NCBI RefSeq assembly: GCF_963678635.1
Contig: NC_087062.1
Location: forward strand, 93,967,845 to 94,031,844
Reading direction: 5' to 3'
Source of the DNA: Symsagittifera roscoffensis
Taxonomy: Eukaryota; Xenacoelomorpha; Acoela; Convolutidae
Length of the DNA: 64,000 bases
Positions 22,361 to 34,356 of the stretch are shown here, in pieces. Every line of letters begins with the position of its first letter. Position 1 is the first letter of the stretch. The translations under genes were made by a program, and so were the position numbers. A model generated the notes under the pieces. The model saw nothing but the letters and a program-made list of their open reading frames with translations, had not been told where the DNA came from and ran no database searches.

Positions 22361-23219
22361 CAACAAGGATCTTTGAACATTTTTAACTGTCCTTTTAGGT
22401 TCCAAGACCCACAGATGCGCAAAGAATAAGCAAATTTGTTGTTTTTACTTTCATCGCATTATGGAAGCATTTAGAGTTCTGGCAAATGGAATGTTAATTT
22501 GAAACTTATTTTTTTAAAAGCGTTTCTATGAACTCATTCCCGAGCGTTTCCATGATTGATTCCTTTCAATAGCAGTTTTTGGACTTAATGTTGCCGGCTT
22601 AGTTACCGCCTGACATATGTATGTATGTACTTGACATATGTATGTAGGTCCTGTGGGCCCGGGATTTACTCCTTTAAAAAAATGAGTTTTGCTGTTCTAA
22701 TTTTCCAAGTACTGGAGATAAGTTCGTTGTAGTTTGTTTCAAAGTGTCCATAGATAGAAAAGATTTAGCTTTTTCAGACCTATTCTCTCGGATAGTTAAA
22801 GGCGCTTTGGTAATCTGTTGACAAGCGCAGTTGCTCTGAAAAAGAAATTCTTAGCGGCTTCCGTCTGATTCTCTGTCGGCTAGACATCAATGCTATAATT
22901 GTGTTTTCATGCTCCGCTTCGCCTGTGTTAGTATTTGCAGAATTAGACAGAAAAATAAAGCAGAATTCGGTATAATGAGATTATACGGTCTGAGATCTAG
23001 ACTTTACGAGACCTTCCTTTTGTTTTGACTACTAGTGAAGATAGTTCATATTTCAAGGATATTCTTTCTGGATATGTTTTCTTGTTTGTTGTTTTGATTT
23101 AAGGGCAATAATTTTTATTTGTATGACATAGCTAAAAATATATGTAAATGGAACTCGTCTTTGCTTCAGATTGCAATTTGCTCATCTTCGCTCACTGCGG
23201 ATAGACAATACCCATTCAA
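22361..23219. other. antizyme upstream region
   Basis: Contains a small ACATATGTATGTA tandem (22613-22650) and otherwise nothing recognisable. The antizyme promoter and any 5' UTR exon should lie here, but no TATA box or initiator can be singled out. Confidence 0.4.
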
Positions 23220-26200
23220 ATGGTCAAGGGAGCCTCGTTAATATTAAGTTCTCTCCTCAGAAATGACGGCGAAAAAGAAGCGCAAAAAACTAAACTGTTC
23301 GTACCTCGGGGTTCCCAGAGATCACGGGGTAATTCCACTAGAGCTGAGTGCTCAATGTATTCCGCCTCTCTGGGCGGCCCTGCTCAGTATTGGGTTTGAC
23401 GCAGGCTCGGTTCAGGACGACGGGGACCCGGGCGGCGAAGTATTAACTATATCGTCGACAGTGAAAACGGCAACAACCAACTATGATGAAAACGAAGATT
23501 GCGGCTTCTATGTGAATGAAGAACAGATTGGAAATTTGGACAAGGACTTCCTTCGATTTGTCAAGAAGTTATTCGGCAGCATTGAAAACGTCGAGGTAAA
23601 AAGTTAATGCTGAAGAAATCATAGGGACTATAACATAATGATTAAGTATCAGTGAACGTTGTGATGATACGCGAAGACTCAAGAAAGAAGTAACGCAACT
23701 AGGGAAATGAAAAAGGGAAAAATGATAGAAAATTTTAAACAATAAATTGGTAATTATTACGTCAGTTTTGCTCTGTTGTTCTATTTTACCTGATTCTTTT
23801 TTGCTGAAACGCTCAAAAGTTCACATAAAACTCTAAAAACGAACAGCTCATTTTTGAAGCTACAATTAAAAATTCTTGCATTTCTGTATATTTTTGCAAA
23901 CTGCACAAGAAAAAGTGTTACGAGAAAATCTTTAAGTACTTGTTATATTCCAGATCAAAGTCGTACGAATTTTGTTCCTCGGAAGTAAGGCGCTCAATTT
24001 AGATTTCAAGTTTTGATGTTTCCGTATAGTCAGGCAAAAATGTACATAAAACGTTTTGTTTTCACGCAGGGAATGGCTAACATCAATTACCACAAGCTTT
24101 CAAAGAAAAATTAATTGAGTTTTTAAAATTTTCGGTATTTTTGTTATTTCAGTATAAAGGTCGCATTGATTTTTTTCCTCGTTTTTTCAAGAAAAAATTC
24201 GGAAAGTTTGATGTTTCACGTATTGAAGTTTGATACAATAATAATTTTGTTCCGCTGGCGATTAGCAAGCGTTATCAAAATAGAATATAGACTTTTTTCG
24301 GGTAACAACTAGTTTAACATAATCACTTAAATCATTTGATAGCTTGCTTTTTTAAGAGTAATGAACGTAGTAAAGACTCTTTTATAGGTCTTGCTGATTT
24401 TTTTTCCAGGAAAAAGTCTTCATATATTGATGCCTTTAAGTTTATATGCACTTTTGAAATGAATTGAAATTCATCTGCTGAAAGTGACCTAAATAGGACT
24501 CCTCAAATACCAATGTGGAAATGGCGCAAAAAAACGAACGATTTCTAGTTTCGAAAGTGGAATTTAATTTTTAGATTTCCAGCGGAATGAAAACTTTACC
24601 TGTTGATCCAGTTTTCTCAAGTTGGGTTAATCAAAAAAGCGCCAATCATAAATCGTTCTAGAAATTCAAAGAGCTTAAAGGGCATCCTTTTCTTCGAAAT
24701 TCGACAATTTTTCATTTTTCAACTCCTGATTTTTCACCCTTGCGATAAGCAATGGTATTCCAATCGGCTACTAGACTTTTCTTTGCCGAAAATATTTTCG
24801 TTCACAGGACTCATCTGGACTCCTGGTTTTACCTTGGTTTATAATGATTTCAAATTTCTTAGTGTCTCCTGCAAACTTAGCCTGGAGCTAACGAATACCC
24901 CTGAATTTGACTAGGACTTGTTTTTTGTTTCAAATGGTAGATATTCCGGTTCAAAAAAATTTCGGCCTATTATTTGTCTGCTTATGTTTTTTCGTCTTAG
25001 TTACCACATCTTAGAATCATTTATTTTTGGTGCAAACAAATTTCACTCTAGTTGCTTTAGTTGTCTTAGCATTTCAAAAGTCCGGCCGTTACGAAATTTG
25101 TTTTTCACATTTGATGTAATTTTACTAGATCGATATGTGAAAAAATTTTTCTTCGACTTTTGTCTTTTTTATTGACTTAATAAGTTTCGGTTCAATTTAT
25201 ATCAACGTAGTGGGCTCCTATTGCGTCGTTTTTGGGGATCGAAAAAAGTTTTGTGTGTGCGTGTGTTCTGATTTTTTTTGGATTTTTTTCGTTAGGAAAT
25301 GTTTCTGCTCAGATATTTTCGGCTTTGTTGCCGCTTGGTTATTAGAAGTCCAAATTCAATCAAACATCTGGTGCATCTGGAGTAGAGATAAACCAACAGC
25401 TTGAGACCGCAAAGGGTTGCGGCTCGAATCCGGTCGGGACCTGTTTTGCAAACTAGAGTTTTTGTGCTTTTTCGAGCTATCGTCCGTCTGATTATTTTTG
25501 TCGGCTTAGTTCCTGTAGCCTGTTTTTTTGAAGGTTCAGCTTTCTTCCAAAACAGTTCAACCCCCATGCTTAAGAAGACAAAACCCGGGAGTTCGATTCC
25601 AGTCGAGACCTGTTTTTTTTTGCAAAAAGATTTTTTTGGCTAATTTAGATTATTGTCGGTCTGCTTATTTTCGTCGGCGTAGTTCTGCAGAAATGATGTC
25701 TTGAAAATTTGTTTTTTTTTTGAAGTTTTTTGTTCCATTTTTTTCCGTTTGATTTTAACCATAGTCATTCATATTTGTATCGCAAAGATTTCGTCAAATT
25801 CTAAAAGTTTGAGCTGATAGATATTTTCTTTTGAAACTCGAAAGTTGAAATTTGTTCGAAAAGTCGATCGTTTAGTTTTGTCCCATTGTTCATTGAAACT
25901 TTTATTGAAATTGCTATTTTTATATAGATATTTAATTTGTGATTTCAGAAATCTGGGGAAAATTTGAAGTTTCTGTCATTTGTGTCGCGAGTTGGATCCA
26001 TTGCACAAGAACGAGAGATCAAGTGGAACGTCATACGGTGGAACGAGGCTTCTTTATATGTTCAAATAAACTCGGCTGCTTTTCCCGAGGGTAGCCGAGA
26101 CGCGTTTGTTCAGCTGCTGGAATACGCAGAGGAGGAACTGGAGTGCGAAAACGTGGTGGTATGCATACCAAGCGAGCAAGATCATCGGGATGTTATAATG

Positions 26201-26317
26201 AAGACGTTCATGTTCCTGGGATTCTCTCCAATGCGACCTGGTCACCCGTTGATACCTTCTGTTGACAAAGTGGAAGGAGCCGACAAATATATGTATATGG
26301 GTTATATTATTGGTTGA
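23220..26317 (+). CDS. OAZ: ornithine decarboxylase antizyme, +1 programmed frameshift
   Basis: Antizyme binds ornithine decarboxylase monomers, targets them to the proteasome without ubiquitin, and blocks polyamine uptake. Polyamines raise its +1 frameshifting, closing a feedback loop. ORF1 runs 23220-23399 (59 codons, TGA at 23397-23399). It begins MVKG and ends GGPAQYWV, matching the vertebrate ORF1 pattern (MVKSS at the start, GPGPRWCS at the end). ORF2 starts with GAC at 23398 (DAG), continues to a GAG/GTAAAA donor after 23595, resumes after a TTTCAG acceptor at 25949 (phase 0) and stops at 26315-26317. The full product would be 247 residues (59+66+122). The C-terminal half is diagnostic: SLYVQINSAAFPEGSRD, LLEYAEEELECE, then TFMFLGFSPMRPGHPL. 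The 2.35 kb intron holds SINEs and another repeat. Confidence 0.96.
23394..23399 (+). promoter_or_regulatory. antizyme +1 frameshift site GTT TGA
   Basis: ORF1 reads TAT TGG GTT TGA; skipping the T continues as GAC GCA in ORF2. Most animal antizymes use UCC UGA at this point. ORF1 has no UCC UGA, and this stop is the only one that joins ORF1 to ORF2 in the correct (+1) direction. Confidence 0.85.
23405..23433 (+). promoter_or_regulatory. candidate 3' stimulatory hairpin of the frameshift
   Basis: GCTCGG (23405-23410) can pair with CCGGGC (23428-23433), giving six pairs including one G-U, and starting 5 nt after the shift stop. The segment is unusually GC-rich for this window. Vertebrate antizymes have a pseudoknot at this place; whether this hairpin forms a pseudoknot was not testable by eye. 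Confidence 0.4.
24410..24720. repeat. dispersed repeat R1, copy in antizyme intron
   Basis: Member of a family with the blocks TTCTAGTTTCGAAAGTGG, CAGCGGAAT, TTACCTGTTGATCCA and AAATTCAAAGAGCT. Other copies are at 27885-28215, 28660-28960, 51130-51300 and 55835-56080, all in the same orientation. Confidence 0.7.
24738..25000. repeat. tRNA-derived SINE-like copy
   Basis: Begins with a dispersed CTTGCGATAAGCAA motif. At 24880 it contains TAGCCTGGAGCTAACGAATACCC then GACTAGGACTTGTTTTTT, a decayed A-box to post-B-box arrangement. This matches 31137-31300, where the boxes are better kept. Confidence 0.5.
25365..25700 (+). repeat. two adjacent tRNA-derived SINE copies
   Basis: The first has B-box GGCTCGAATCC at about 25431-25441, followed by GGTCGGGACCTG and a shared body (CTATCGTCCGTCTGATTATTTTTGTC, split here by wobble). 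The second has GAGTTCGATTCC at about 25584-25595, followed by AGTCGAGACCTG. The body matches 54058-54250. No cloverleaf closes, so these are SINE-like, not functional tRNA genes. Confidence 0.65.
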
Positions 26318-26856
26318 AACGTGCGGAGTTTCTGAGAAAAGTCTTGAATTACCGGAGCCTTTTTTCTATAAGCCTCATTAACTGGAACCAATGCAACTAA
26401 GAGAGCTCTTATTTGGTATAGATGAAAGTCTCCGGTACTTCAAGTCAATATGGTTTAAGTCTGGCAGTTTTAAAATATACTACTTATCATAATTTTTTAA
26501 TATAAAACTGCTCGAGATTCCATTTTCTCAAAATATTTCGTTTCACACACTGTAGCTAACCGCAGGTCAACACATTTGATGCTATTATGTAAAAATAAGT
26601 GTGGATATTATTACTGGTATATTTTGTGAGCATTCAGTTCCCCATTTTTCGCGATCATCATATGCTTACACGATTGATATAATTGAATATTATTCAAGAT
26701 TTTTAAATAGACCTGTTGCCGTTTTTTGCTGTCGACTTTATAACTGATACTTTCCAAAACTTTTGAGCACTGCTATGGTTAAATCACGATCAGATTTAGT
26801 GCTCATTAGTTTATTTACAAACGCTCGACCCTTGGTCGTAATCTTCCCCACCCTAC

Positions 26857-26862
26857 AATAAA
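26857..26862 (+). terminator. candidate antizyme polyadenylation signal
   Basis: AATAAA 540 bp after the antizyme stop codon, the first clear AATAAA downstream. The 3' UTR length implied is plausible but unproven. Confidence 0.4.
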
Positions 26863-27884
26863 CTCAGTACTGAAACAGGCGTAGTTTAGATTAGTTGGAA
26901 TCGTTCATTTATAGCTTAAACTGATGCTACTAACATGATGTTTTATGTAATCAATTACGACTGAAACTCAACTTCATTCACTCTATTAATTCAGACTTCT
27001 TAAACTAATCGTTTTCTGGGTTGAATTAAGGTTATTAAGTATTGAGATATGTAGATAAATTTCGCGTAAGAGGAATCTCCAACTACCAAATTCATGCGTT
27101 CGAGTATGATGTGCTGCTGAGGTAATCTTCATATATAAATCTAGTTTTTTGACTTATTGGAAACATTTTTTGTTAGATAATTGTTTTTGAAGGTTGTTTT
27201 CTTCATTTTTATTCTTTTCATTTGCTTTTAATCATAATTATCAACCTTGCATAAGCAAGGATATTGCAATCGGGCACTAGACTTTCCCGTAAATAACTTT
27301 GTTCATACGACTCTCCTTGCCTCTTTCATCTCTTTGTCCTCATTGCAAATCCTACTCCTCCGTGTTGAAAATATTAAGGTTAATAGATTTTGGCCTATTT
27401 AATATCGGTCTAGTGGCCTCATAGTGCACCGCTTGATGAGCAAAAATTTTTCTGTGGGCTTATGTGTTGCGCGGGAGTGGGGATTTCAATTTTTTGTTAG
27501 TTTCAATTTTTTATTTTTTTTTTCGACTTGAAGGCTTTCTGCTCAGATATTTCTGACTTTGTGACTACATGGTAAGTTTTGTTCCGATACTAATTCCGCA
27601 TTCCATTGTCTGGGTAAGTTTGTTTTTCAAAACTATCTTCATACATGTTGTTAGATCTAGTTGAATGTATGATTACAGAATTTCTATGTTTTTATTTTTT
27701 GGCTGATCAATAAATTTAATCCTGAAATTTTTTCCAGTTCTTTGCGGTTTCCTGAATTTTTTTTCAAAAGTATCAACGTTCGAAGTCCTCTTTGCTATTT
27801 CTGGGAGTCATGCTATTTTAACCCTGCATTTGTTGTATCCCAAGTAATGCGAAGCTCAGCTTCGACTCTGTGAATTTTGTTCAA
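26863..27884. other. gene-less interval
   Basis: AT-rich. It contains a copy of the CTTGCATAAGCAAGG repeat motif near 27246 and the AAGCTCAGCTTCGACTCTGTG block near 27850 that recurs in SINE 3' bodies. No gene is seen. Confidence 0.45.
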
Positions 27885-28215
27885 GTTCAAATTTGGTTTT
27901 TCGCGGTTTGACTTATGATTTATATTTCAGTTCAGTTCATTTCCTGTATTAACACTTATGATTTATATTTAAGTGCAGTTCATTTCCTATATTAACAGGA
28001 AGACAAAACTGTTTTTTTTTTCGAACAGTGTGTCATCGGATTCTAGTTTCGAAAGTGTGTTTTGATTTCTTATTTCTCAGCGGAATAGAAAACTTACCTG
28101 TTGATCCAATTTTCTCACTTTGGGTTGATTTTATCAAAAAGTGTTAATATGTTTTTGAAATTCAAAGAGCTTTGAGGCCATATTTTTTTCGAATGTTGAA
28201 GTTTTATTCAAAAAC
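27885..28215. repeat. dispersed repeat R1
   Basis: Best-preserved copy of R1. It has TTTTTCGCGGTTTGACTTATG, TTCATTTCCTATATTAACAG, then TTCTAGTTTCGAAAGTG and TTACCTGTTGATCCA. A 45 bp stretch with GATTTATATTT is itself duplicated at 27918-27985. Confidence 0.7.
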
Positions 28216-28659
28216 GTCTCTAACATTTTTTCTATTTCCTTGCGTTCATTGACTCTTTTCTAACAGTGTGTTTGCTATGTTTCAAATTGGGCAACAATTT
28301 TTTTTAAGAATTGTAATTAAATTTTTTTTGTACAACCATGCTCTAAATGTACCCGAGGCTGTAAGCAGTTGCGTTTAGCAAGAACTATGATTCTTCTAGC
28401 ATATTTTGTGCACCGTACTGGCCCAATTGTATTATTTTTCTGATGTTTATTTTCGGTTTCATCCGCTCTCGCTCCAACAGTTATCTGCTTAGTTTCTGGC
28501 GGTTTTCACAGTGAATGTTCAGAAAACTTTTTTTCTCGCGAATTTTACTAAACTAAACAGCGCGTGGTTCATTTTTTCTCGGTGTTAATGAGTGGAGTGA
28601 TTTACTCCTTTTTTAGGCCTTGTGAACTTTTTTTCATGAAACTGTTCACGCTCAAACTT

Positions 28660-28960
28660 AGTTTTTCGCATTTAAGTCCGTGATTTCTTAGTCCGTGAAC
28701 TATTCAAGTTCATTTGCTGAAAGGAGGACAAATAAAACTCCCTGGAATAATAATGCTAATGGCGAGATAAAACGTAAATTAGTTGAGTTTTGAAAGTTGG
28801 CGTTTTCAGAATTCACTCGGAAGAAAAAGTAAACCAACTTACCCAGTTTTATCTAAATAGGTTAGTATTAGCCGTAAAGTTTCTCGGAATTCAAAGAGCT
28901 CTAAGGTGACGACTTTTTCCTGCGAAATTCAAAACTTGAAAGTTTTTCAAAACAGTTATT
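28660..28960. repeat. dispersed repeat R1, diverged copy
   Basis: Shares CTCAAACTTAGTTTTTCGCA, AGTTCATTTGCTGAAAG and GAATTCAAAGAGCTCTAAGG with the other R1 copies. Confidence 0.6.
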
Positions 28961-29895
28961 CGTTTTTTGAGTTTCTTGATCTAATTGACACTGTTGGAAC
29001 TCTTGGCTCTTTTTTAAAGTCTAGCTTAAACGCCCAAAAAAGGATTTCAAGCAATTGTAAATAGCAAAACTATTGATTTAGTGATGTTTTTGCGTTTGGC
29101 TAAGATTGCAGGGGCCACTTGTTTAAACTCTATTATATATGCAGTGATGCGAATGTTTTAAGGCTCAGCATCATTGAAAGGCTCGCTAACTATGTTCTGC
29201 CAATTTAGAACTTTCGTTATATTCGAATGTAGGAAAGTAAAAACTGTTCGGAAATGCTTCGAGTGTTTCTAATAAATGCCTGTTGAGGGATCTGTAATTC
29301 TGTTAAGGGATCTGGAAGGAAAGCAATGTTTTTTTTTGTTTGGTTTTTTTTGTTTTGTCCATTATTTCGTGATAATTTCTTTGTGAACTGTTTTACCCGA
29401 AAAACATCGCAAACTATTGTTGTTCTCTTCTCTTTAATTTGTTTATTCGAGGTCTTATCAATTAGGTGAGTATCTCAGTGTTGCTATTTCGCGGGATATT
29501 TCTCCGCCTATTTATTCGTGATAGAAGAGATTACCTGTTGCAGCCTCTCTGTTATTATGATTATTATTATGATAGATTTACTGTAAAACTCAAGGTTATC
29601 CCCCATGTCTTTTATCCGCCCCGTTCAAATTTTTTCTCATTGTTAAAATTTTTGAAAAAATTCTTTGTCCAGTTCATTAGTTTACCAATCAGTTTTAATT
29701 CCCAGATATCAATCCAATGAGGCAGTTGATTTGCTAATTTTTGTACTCCAGAAATTGTGTTCAGCATTTGCCATACTTGGACAGTCAAAACTCGGTTTTC
29801 TCTGGAGCCATAGTCATGATTGTGATTTGTAGGTTCTGTTGATGGGTTTCTTACAGTTGAGTCCTTTAAAACTTCTTCGTGCGTCTGCTGTCAAT
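28961..29895. other. gene-less interval
   Basis: No supported feature. The frame at 29466-29720 opens on a GTGAGTATC that looks like a splice donor, has no ATG start and no recognisable motif. Confidence 0.45.
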
Positions 29896-30316
29896 CAGGG
29901 TTGCAATGTTTAAAACATGTCTTGTTTAAAACACGTTTAAAATAGTGTTTAAAACACTGAATATTTTAGTGTTTAAAACAACTTCCCCTGATTGGCAGAT
30001 TTTCTTGTGTGCTTTGACTAACTGAACTGTTTTCGTGGAAAAATCTCCTCGATAGATTTCGTGAATGAGGTATCGAACGAAGCGAATGGCACGAAAGTGC
30101 CGAGAAACGGTAAAGATATTTTGATTTGGAGTCTTGATTTGCTGCGTTTTTTTGTAACCGACTTTTTCGGAGTCGATTTTACTGAAAATGAAATGAAAAG
30201 AGAACTCACTCAACTTGGAACTCACACAGACTGTATATAATTCTTGTTTTTGCTTAAAACATGTTTAAAACAATTTAAACGTTTTTTTTACTCGAAACGT
30301 GTTTTTTGCAACCCTG
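29896..30316. mobile_element. hAT-like MITE
   Basis: A 421 bp element with terminal inverted repeats CAGGGTTGCAA (left) and TTGCAACCCTG (right), flanked by CTGTCAAT (29888-29895) and CTGTCCAT (30317-30324), an 8 bp duplication with one mismatch. The subterminal regions hold clustered GTTTAAAAC motifs, which often serve as transposase sites. It has no transposase gene. A lone TTTGCAACCCTG end recurs at 38148-38159. Confidence 0.85.
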
Positions 30317-30324
30317 CTGTCCAT

Positions 30325-30865
30325 GCCACCACATACAATAATCCAGCTGCAGTTATTTGTTACTAAGTTAATTTAAGCAAATTTGCACGTCTTTAAAATT
30401 ATATTTTCGAGAGACACCATTCTAGTAGATCCTGAAGTTGTTTCCTTGCTCTAAAAGATCGTTCTGATCTCTGCTGGTGTTCTACATAATTTGAAATATA
30501 CAGAACACTAACTTCCGAATTGCTCCTAAACCCTAATTTCGACCTGCAAATTTTGACAAGGCAGTCTCAGTATTAATTTCGGCAGCCAAAAGTAGCAGTG
30601 AAAGATGAAGCAATTTAAGAAGACTGAGTTATCTGGTTTTTTAGTACCAGTTATTTATTAATGAACTCTCTTTTGGAATTTTTAAAGATTCATTTTAATC
30701 TCACTCTTCCTAGCATTAATGGATTCTTAGTCTGTACTAGGAGCCGATTGTTCTACATAGCCAGTGTTTTTAATAATTTTTAACAGAAAAAAAAATTCGT
30801 AAAATGGGGTAGAAATGGAATCCCTCGTCTTGGTACTTCATTTGCTACAATTGTACTCAGAGCTC
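30325..30865. other. gene-less interval
   Basis: No supported feature. Confidence 0.4.
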
Positions 30866-30974
<109 letters not shown>

Positions 30975-31136
30975 TGTGTTGTAGCTCTGCATGGACATTT
31001 CTAGTAGCAACAAGAATTTATTTCCGCTTGCAAAGAGCAAGCGATATCAAATCGGAATGTTGACTTTTTTCAACATATCAACTAAAAATCTCACCTGCTA
31101 GCTCCAGCTTGAATTAATTCAAATTTCTCGGCTTTT

Positions 31137-31300
31137 CCGCCCACTTGGCCTAGAGGTAACGAGTACCCTGGGGAGGCAAAGGTCCTGGCCTCGAATCCGG
31201 CTAGGACCTGTTTTTTCTAACTGAAAATATTCCGTTTCAAAAAAAATTGTCGGCATATCGTTTGTCTGGTTAAGTATTGTCGTGGATTTTGCTGCATCGC
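31137..31300 (+). repeat. tRNA-derived SINE with A and B boxes
   Basis: TGGCCTAGAGG (31147-31157) fits the RNA polymerase III A box and CCTCGAATCC (about 31191-31200) the B box, 33 bp apart. A CCGGCTAGGACCTG and a T-rich body follow, as in the copy at 24880. The acceptor arm does not pair, so it is not a working tRNA gene. Confidence 0.65.
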
Positions 31301-33046
31301 TTGTTTTGTTCTGCTGTAAGCAATTTTCATTGTGTAGGCAATTTTTTTATGTACTTCCTTAATTTGTAAATTTGCAGCCTTACTTAGTATAATTTTTTTT
31401 CTCGCTCAAAAGCTTTTTTCGGAGTAAATGTTTTTTTTCTGAGGTTTTATTGGATTTTCTTAACCAATTTTTACTCGTTTGAAGTGAAACATAATGCCTT
31501 TTCCTGGAAGCTTAAAAGGATAAAAATCTTGGTAGTATACTACAATTTTGGTAGTAAACTACAATTTTGGTAGTAATTTTGAAAGTTTTTCATGACAATG
31601 ATTTTGTTTTCGTCTTAAAGAGATTTGACCCAAGTTTTGTCGGTTTAGTTACTGATCGATACATGTTTATGAATTTTTAGCTTACGCCGCTAGTGATTTT
31701 ACTGCAGGTCTTTTCTTCAAATTGGAAGTCATTTGTCAAAATTGGCTTTATTTTCATCTTGTGTTCGCTTGCTATTAAAATATACCGATGTAGAAAAGTT
31801 CCAAAAATTCGTTTTTTTCCGGTTGAACAGTTCTGTGAAGTTATAATAAGTTTTCTCACCTCTTCCTCAAATTTTATCTGTATTCTTTTTGCCTTTTCCT
31901 CAAATTTGATCTGTATCCTAGAGGTGAACGTAAAATCAAATGCCAATGAAACCTGAAAGTTATAGATTTTCATAAGTCAAATGATTTGATTGTTCGGACT
32001 ATTTGAAAACAGAAGAGGAACTTCGTATTCGGGCGTGTTTTAGTTTTTTCTTTTTTGTTAACACAAAATGAGGCTCTACAAATAATTTTTGGATTGGGCC
32101 GAATGGTGTATTATATTGAAGCCCCTTCAGTTTTTATTCAAACTACTTTTAAAAAACTTCAAAAATGTTGTCCCAAATTTGAGAAAAAGGTTTTAAGTTT
32201 TTCATTTTTCGTCTAATTTTGAGCGAGAAAAGCAAGCGAGAAGGCTCATCTCGTTTTCAACCAAAAGAAGTTACCACAAATAATCACTTTAGTTTTACTC
32301 GAGTTAATTGAATTTAAAAGTTTTTTCAGTGCAGTCTTGGGTATAATATCTTCAACAATTCAAAAAAAATCTGCGAAAAATTGAAAACAAAAGTTTTTTT
32401 TTTGCATTTTTCTTGTTATTTTTTGGTTTTTCTTGTCATTTTTTGACAAAATTAATTCCCGATTTGCTTGTTTTGTCCAATATGCTTAAGTTAGAGGCTT
32501 TCGTCAGATTCTTTGGTCGCACCACACTCAAACAACGACATTAATTTAAAAAAAAAACATGACTTTTTTAGAATATCGTCGGAGCATTGTGCTACTTGCA
32601 CAGCAACCGGCCGTTGTTGTTTCTGTTTGGGTTCATCTGGCTGTTTTCTGCAAATCCTTAAGCGGTTAAACTGCGTGTTTATAGCTTTCAACAAATTTAT
32701 CGGACAGCGTCTTAAGTTTTAGAAATAATTGTGACCTTCAAGCTGAAACTTATTAGAAAAATTTGTGTTTTGATGTTTCGTGTTTACCTTTTACCGGCGT
32801 TTTATGTGTTCGTTTCTGTTGGAAAATTGAATGTCAGATTGCTGCTGAATGAAAACTGTTTTGAAATTAAGGCATGAAGATATTCAAAAAATATCTGACC
32901 TCTAAAAAACGCAATTAATTTGGTTTGCTTTTTTGACAGTTCAAATGCATTTTTAGAATTAATTTGCAATTTCATCTCTATTTCACTGTGCCAAGATCAG
33001 AATTATTTAAGAAAATTAAGATGTCCGCTAAATTTGGTAAAAGCTA
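31301..33046. other. gene-less interval
   Basis: Only small features: a short tandem of TTGGTAGTA(T/A)ACTACAA around 31540-31580, and open frames on both strands at 32491-32722 without a recognisable domain. Confidence 0.45.
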
Positions 33047-33767
33047 CAGTGCTGATTTAAATTAACCGGACAAAACGCGTTAAACTTGAAATTTAAAACG
33101 CGTTTTTCTCAAATTGGGTTGAGTTCAGGTGAAAATTTATGAAGACAAAACTTGCTTAAAATTTGAGCAGAATTAATATGGTGTAATTTGTTTTGCGAAA
33201 TTCGGGCCTTAAATTTTACCCCAAAAATGGGTCATTTTGGCTTTTCTTAGTTAATCAAAAAATACCCAGTCGATCACAGACATAATTATATCAAAGTGAG
33301 CTCCTTACGTAGCCCAACAAACTTTAAGAAGGGTATATTCTCCGAAAAAGATTGCAAATCGTTTAAAAATTGTTTTTAAATAAATAGTTGGTATTTTTTA
33401 TAGTAAAAACGACCTTTTTGTTTATCAAACAAAAATAAATTAACTTACACAATGTTTTGGAGAATATGCCCTTGTTTAAGTTTGTTGGGCTACGTAAGGA
33501 GCTCACTTTGATATAATTATGTCTGTGATCGACTGGGTATTTTTTGACGTAATTTTTTATTAACTAAGAAAAGCCAAAATGACCCATTTTTGGGGTAAAA
33601 TTTTGGGCCCGAATTTAGCAAAACAAATAACACCATATTAATTCTGCTAAAATTTCAAGCAAGTTTTGTCTTCATAAGTTTTCACCTAAACTCAACCCAA
33701 TTTGAGTAAAAAGCGTTTTAAATTTCAAGTTTAGCTCGTTTTGTCCGGTTAATTTAAATCAGCACAG
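33047..33767. mobile_element. 721 bp foldback element, copy 1
   Basis: Nearly palindromic along its length. The left arm begins CAGTGCTGATTTAAATTAAC and the right arm ends with its near-exact inverse; arms are over 300 nt. It sits between two TA dinucleotides (33045-33046 and 33768-33769), the target of Tc1/mariner transposases. It has no transposase, so this is a non-autonomous foldback element. The RNA would form one long hairpin. A second copy of identical length is at 40047-40767. Confidence 0.9.
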
Positions 33768-34009
33768 TATAACTGCTTTTTAGTTTCATGCTCTTTCTCT
33801 AGAGCGACTGGGCAACGAAACGTGTGTGTTGAATAAAAGTGGCCAAGTTATTTTTTATCGAAGTGAAAATTCTCCAATGCAACAATTTATCAGCTTGGCT
33901 TTTTTGCCTTCATATCCTTTTGAATCTCTCTCATAAATTTATTCAAATTCTAGCATATTCAGATCTAACTTGACAGTCATTATGATTTACGATTTTGAAT
34001 TCCGATTTT

Positions 34010-34147
34010 GAATTACGATTTTGAATGAAAAGCCAAGATCAGCAAGCTTGTTTTTCGTGGTACTTTTTCATTATTTATTATGAATTACGATTTTGAATGA
34101 AAAGCCAAGATCAGCAAGATTGTTTTTCGTGGTACTTTTTCATTCTT
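34010..34147 (+). repeat. 72 bp tandem duplication
   Basis: AATTACGATTTTGAATGAAA through TGGTACTTTTTCATT occurs at 34011 and again at 34083. A third partial GATTTTGAATTCCGATTTTG lies just upstream. It is about 200 bp before the ANAPC16 start codon. Confidence 0.85.
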
Positions 34148-34356
34148 TGTTGACAAATCGAATAGTCTCAATGTGATACTCAAAATTGTATGATGTATTT
34201 TGAGTCATATTAAACTAAAATAAAGTATTTAAAATGGATAGTCGTCTGGTCGTGATTGGAGCTAAAAACGAAGAATTTCATTTTCGTTTTACATTTACTT
34301 TGGGTACTGCTGTTCTGAAGTACACAAATGCGTAAAGATCTTTTAAGATCAGCGTA

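Noticed and set aside
25365-25595. Possible tRNA genes (B-box matches here and at 31191, 54106, 54471)
   Set aside because: No acceptor or anticodon stems close, and the copies share SINE bodies, so they are tRNA-derived repeats.
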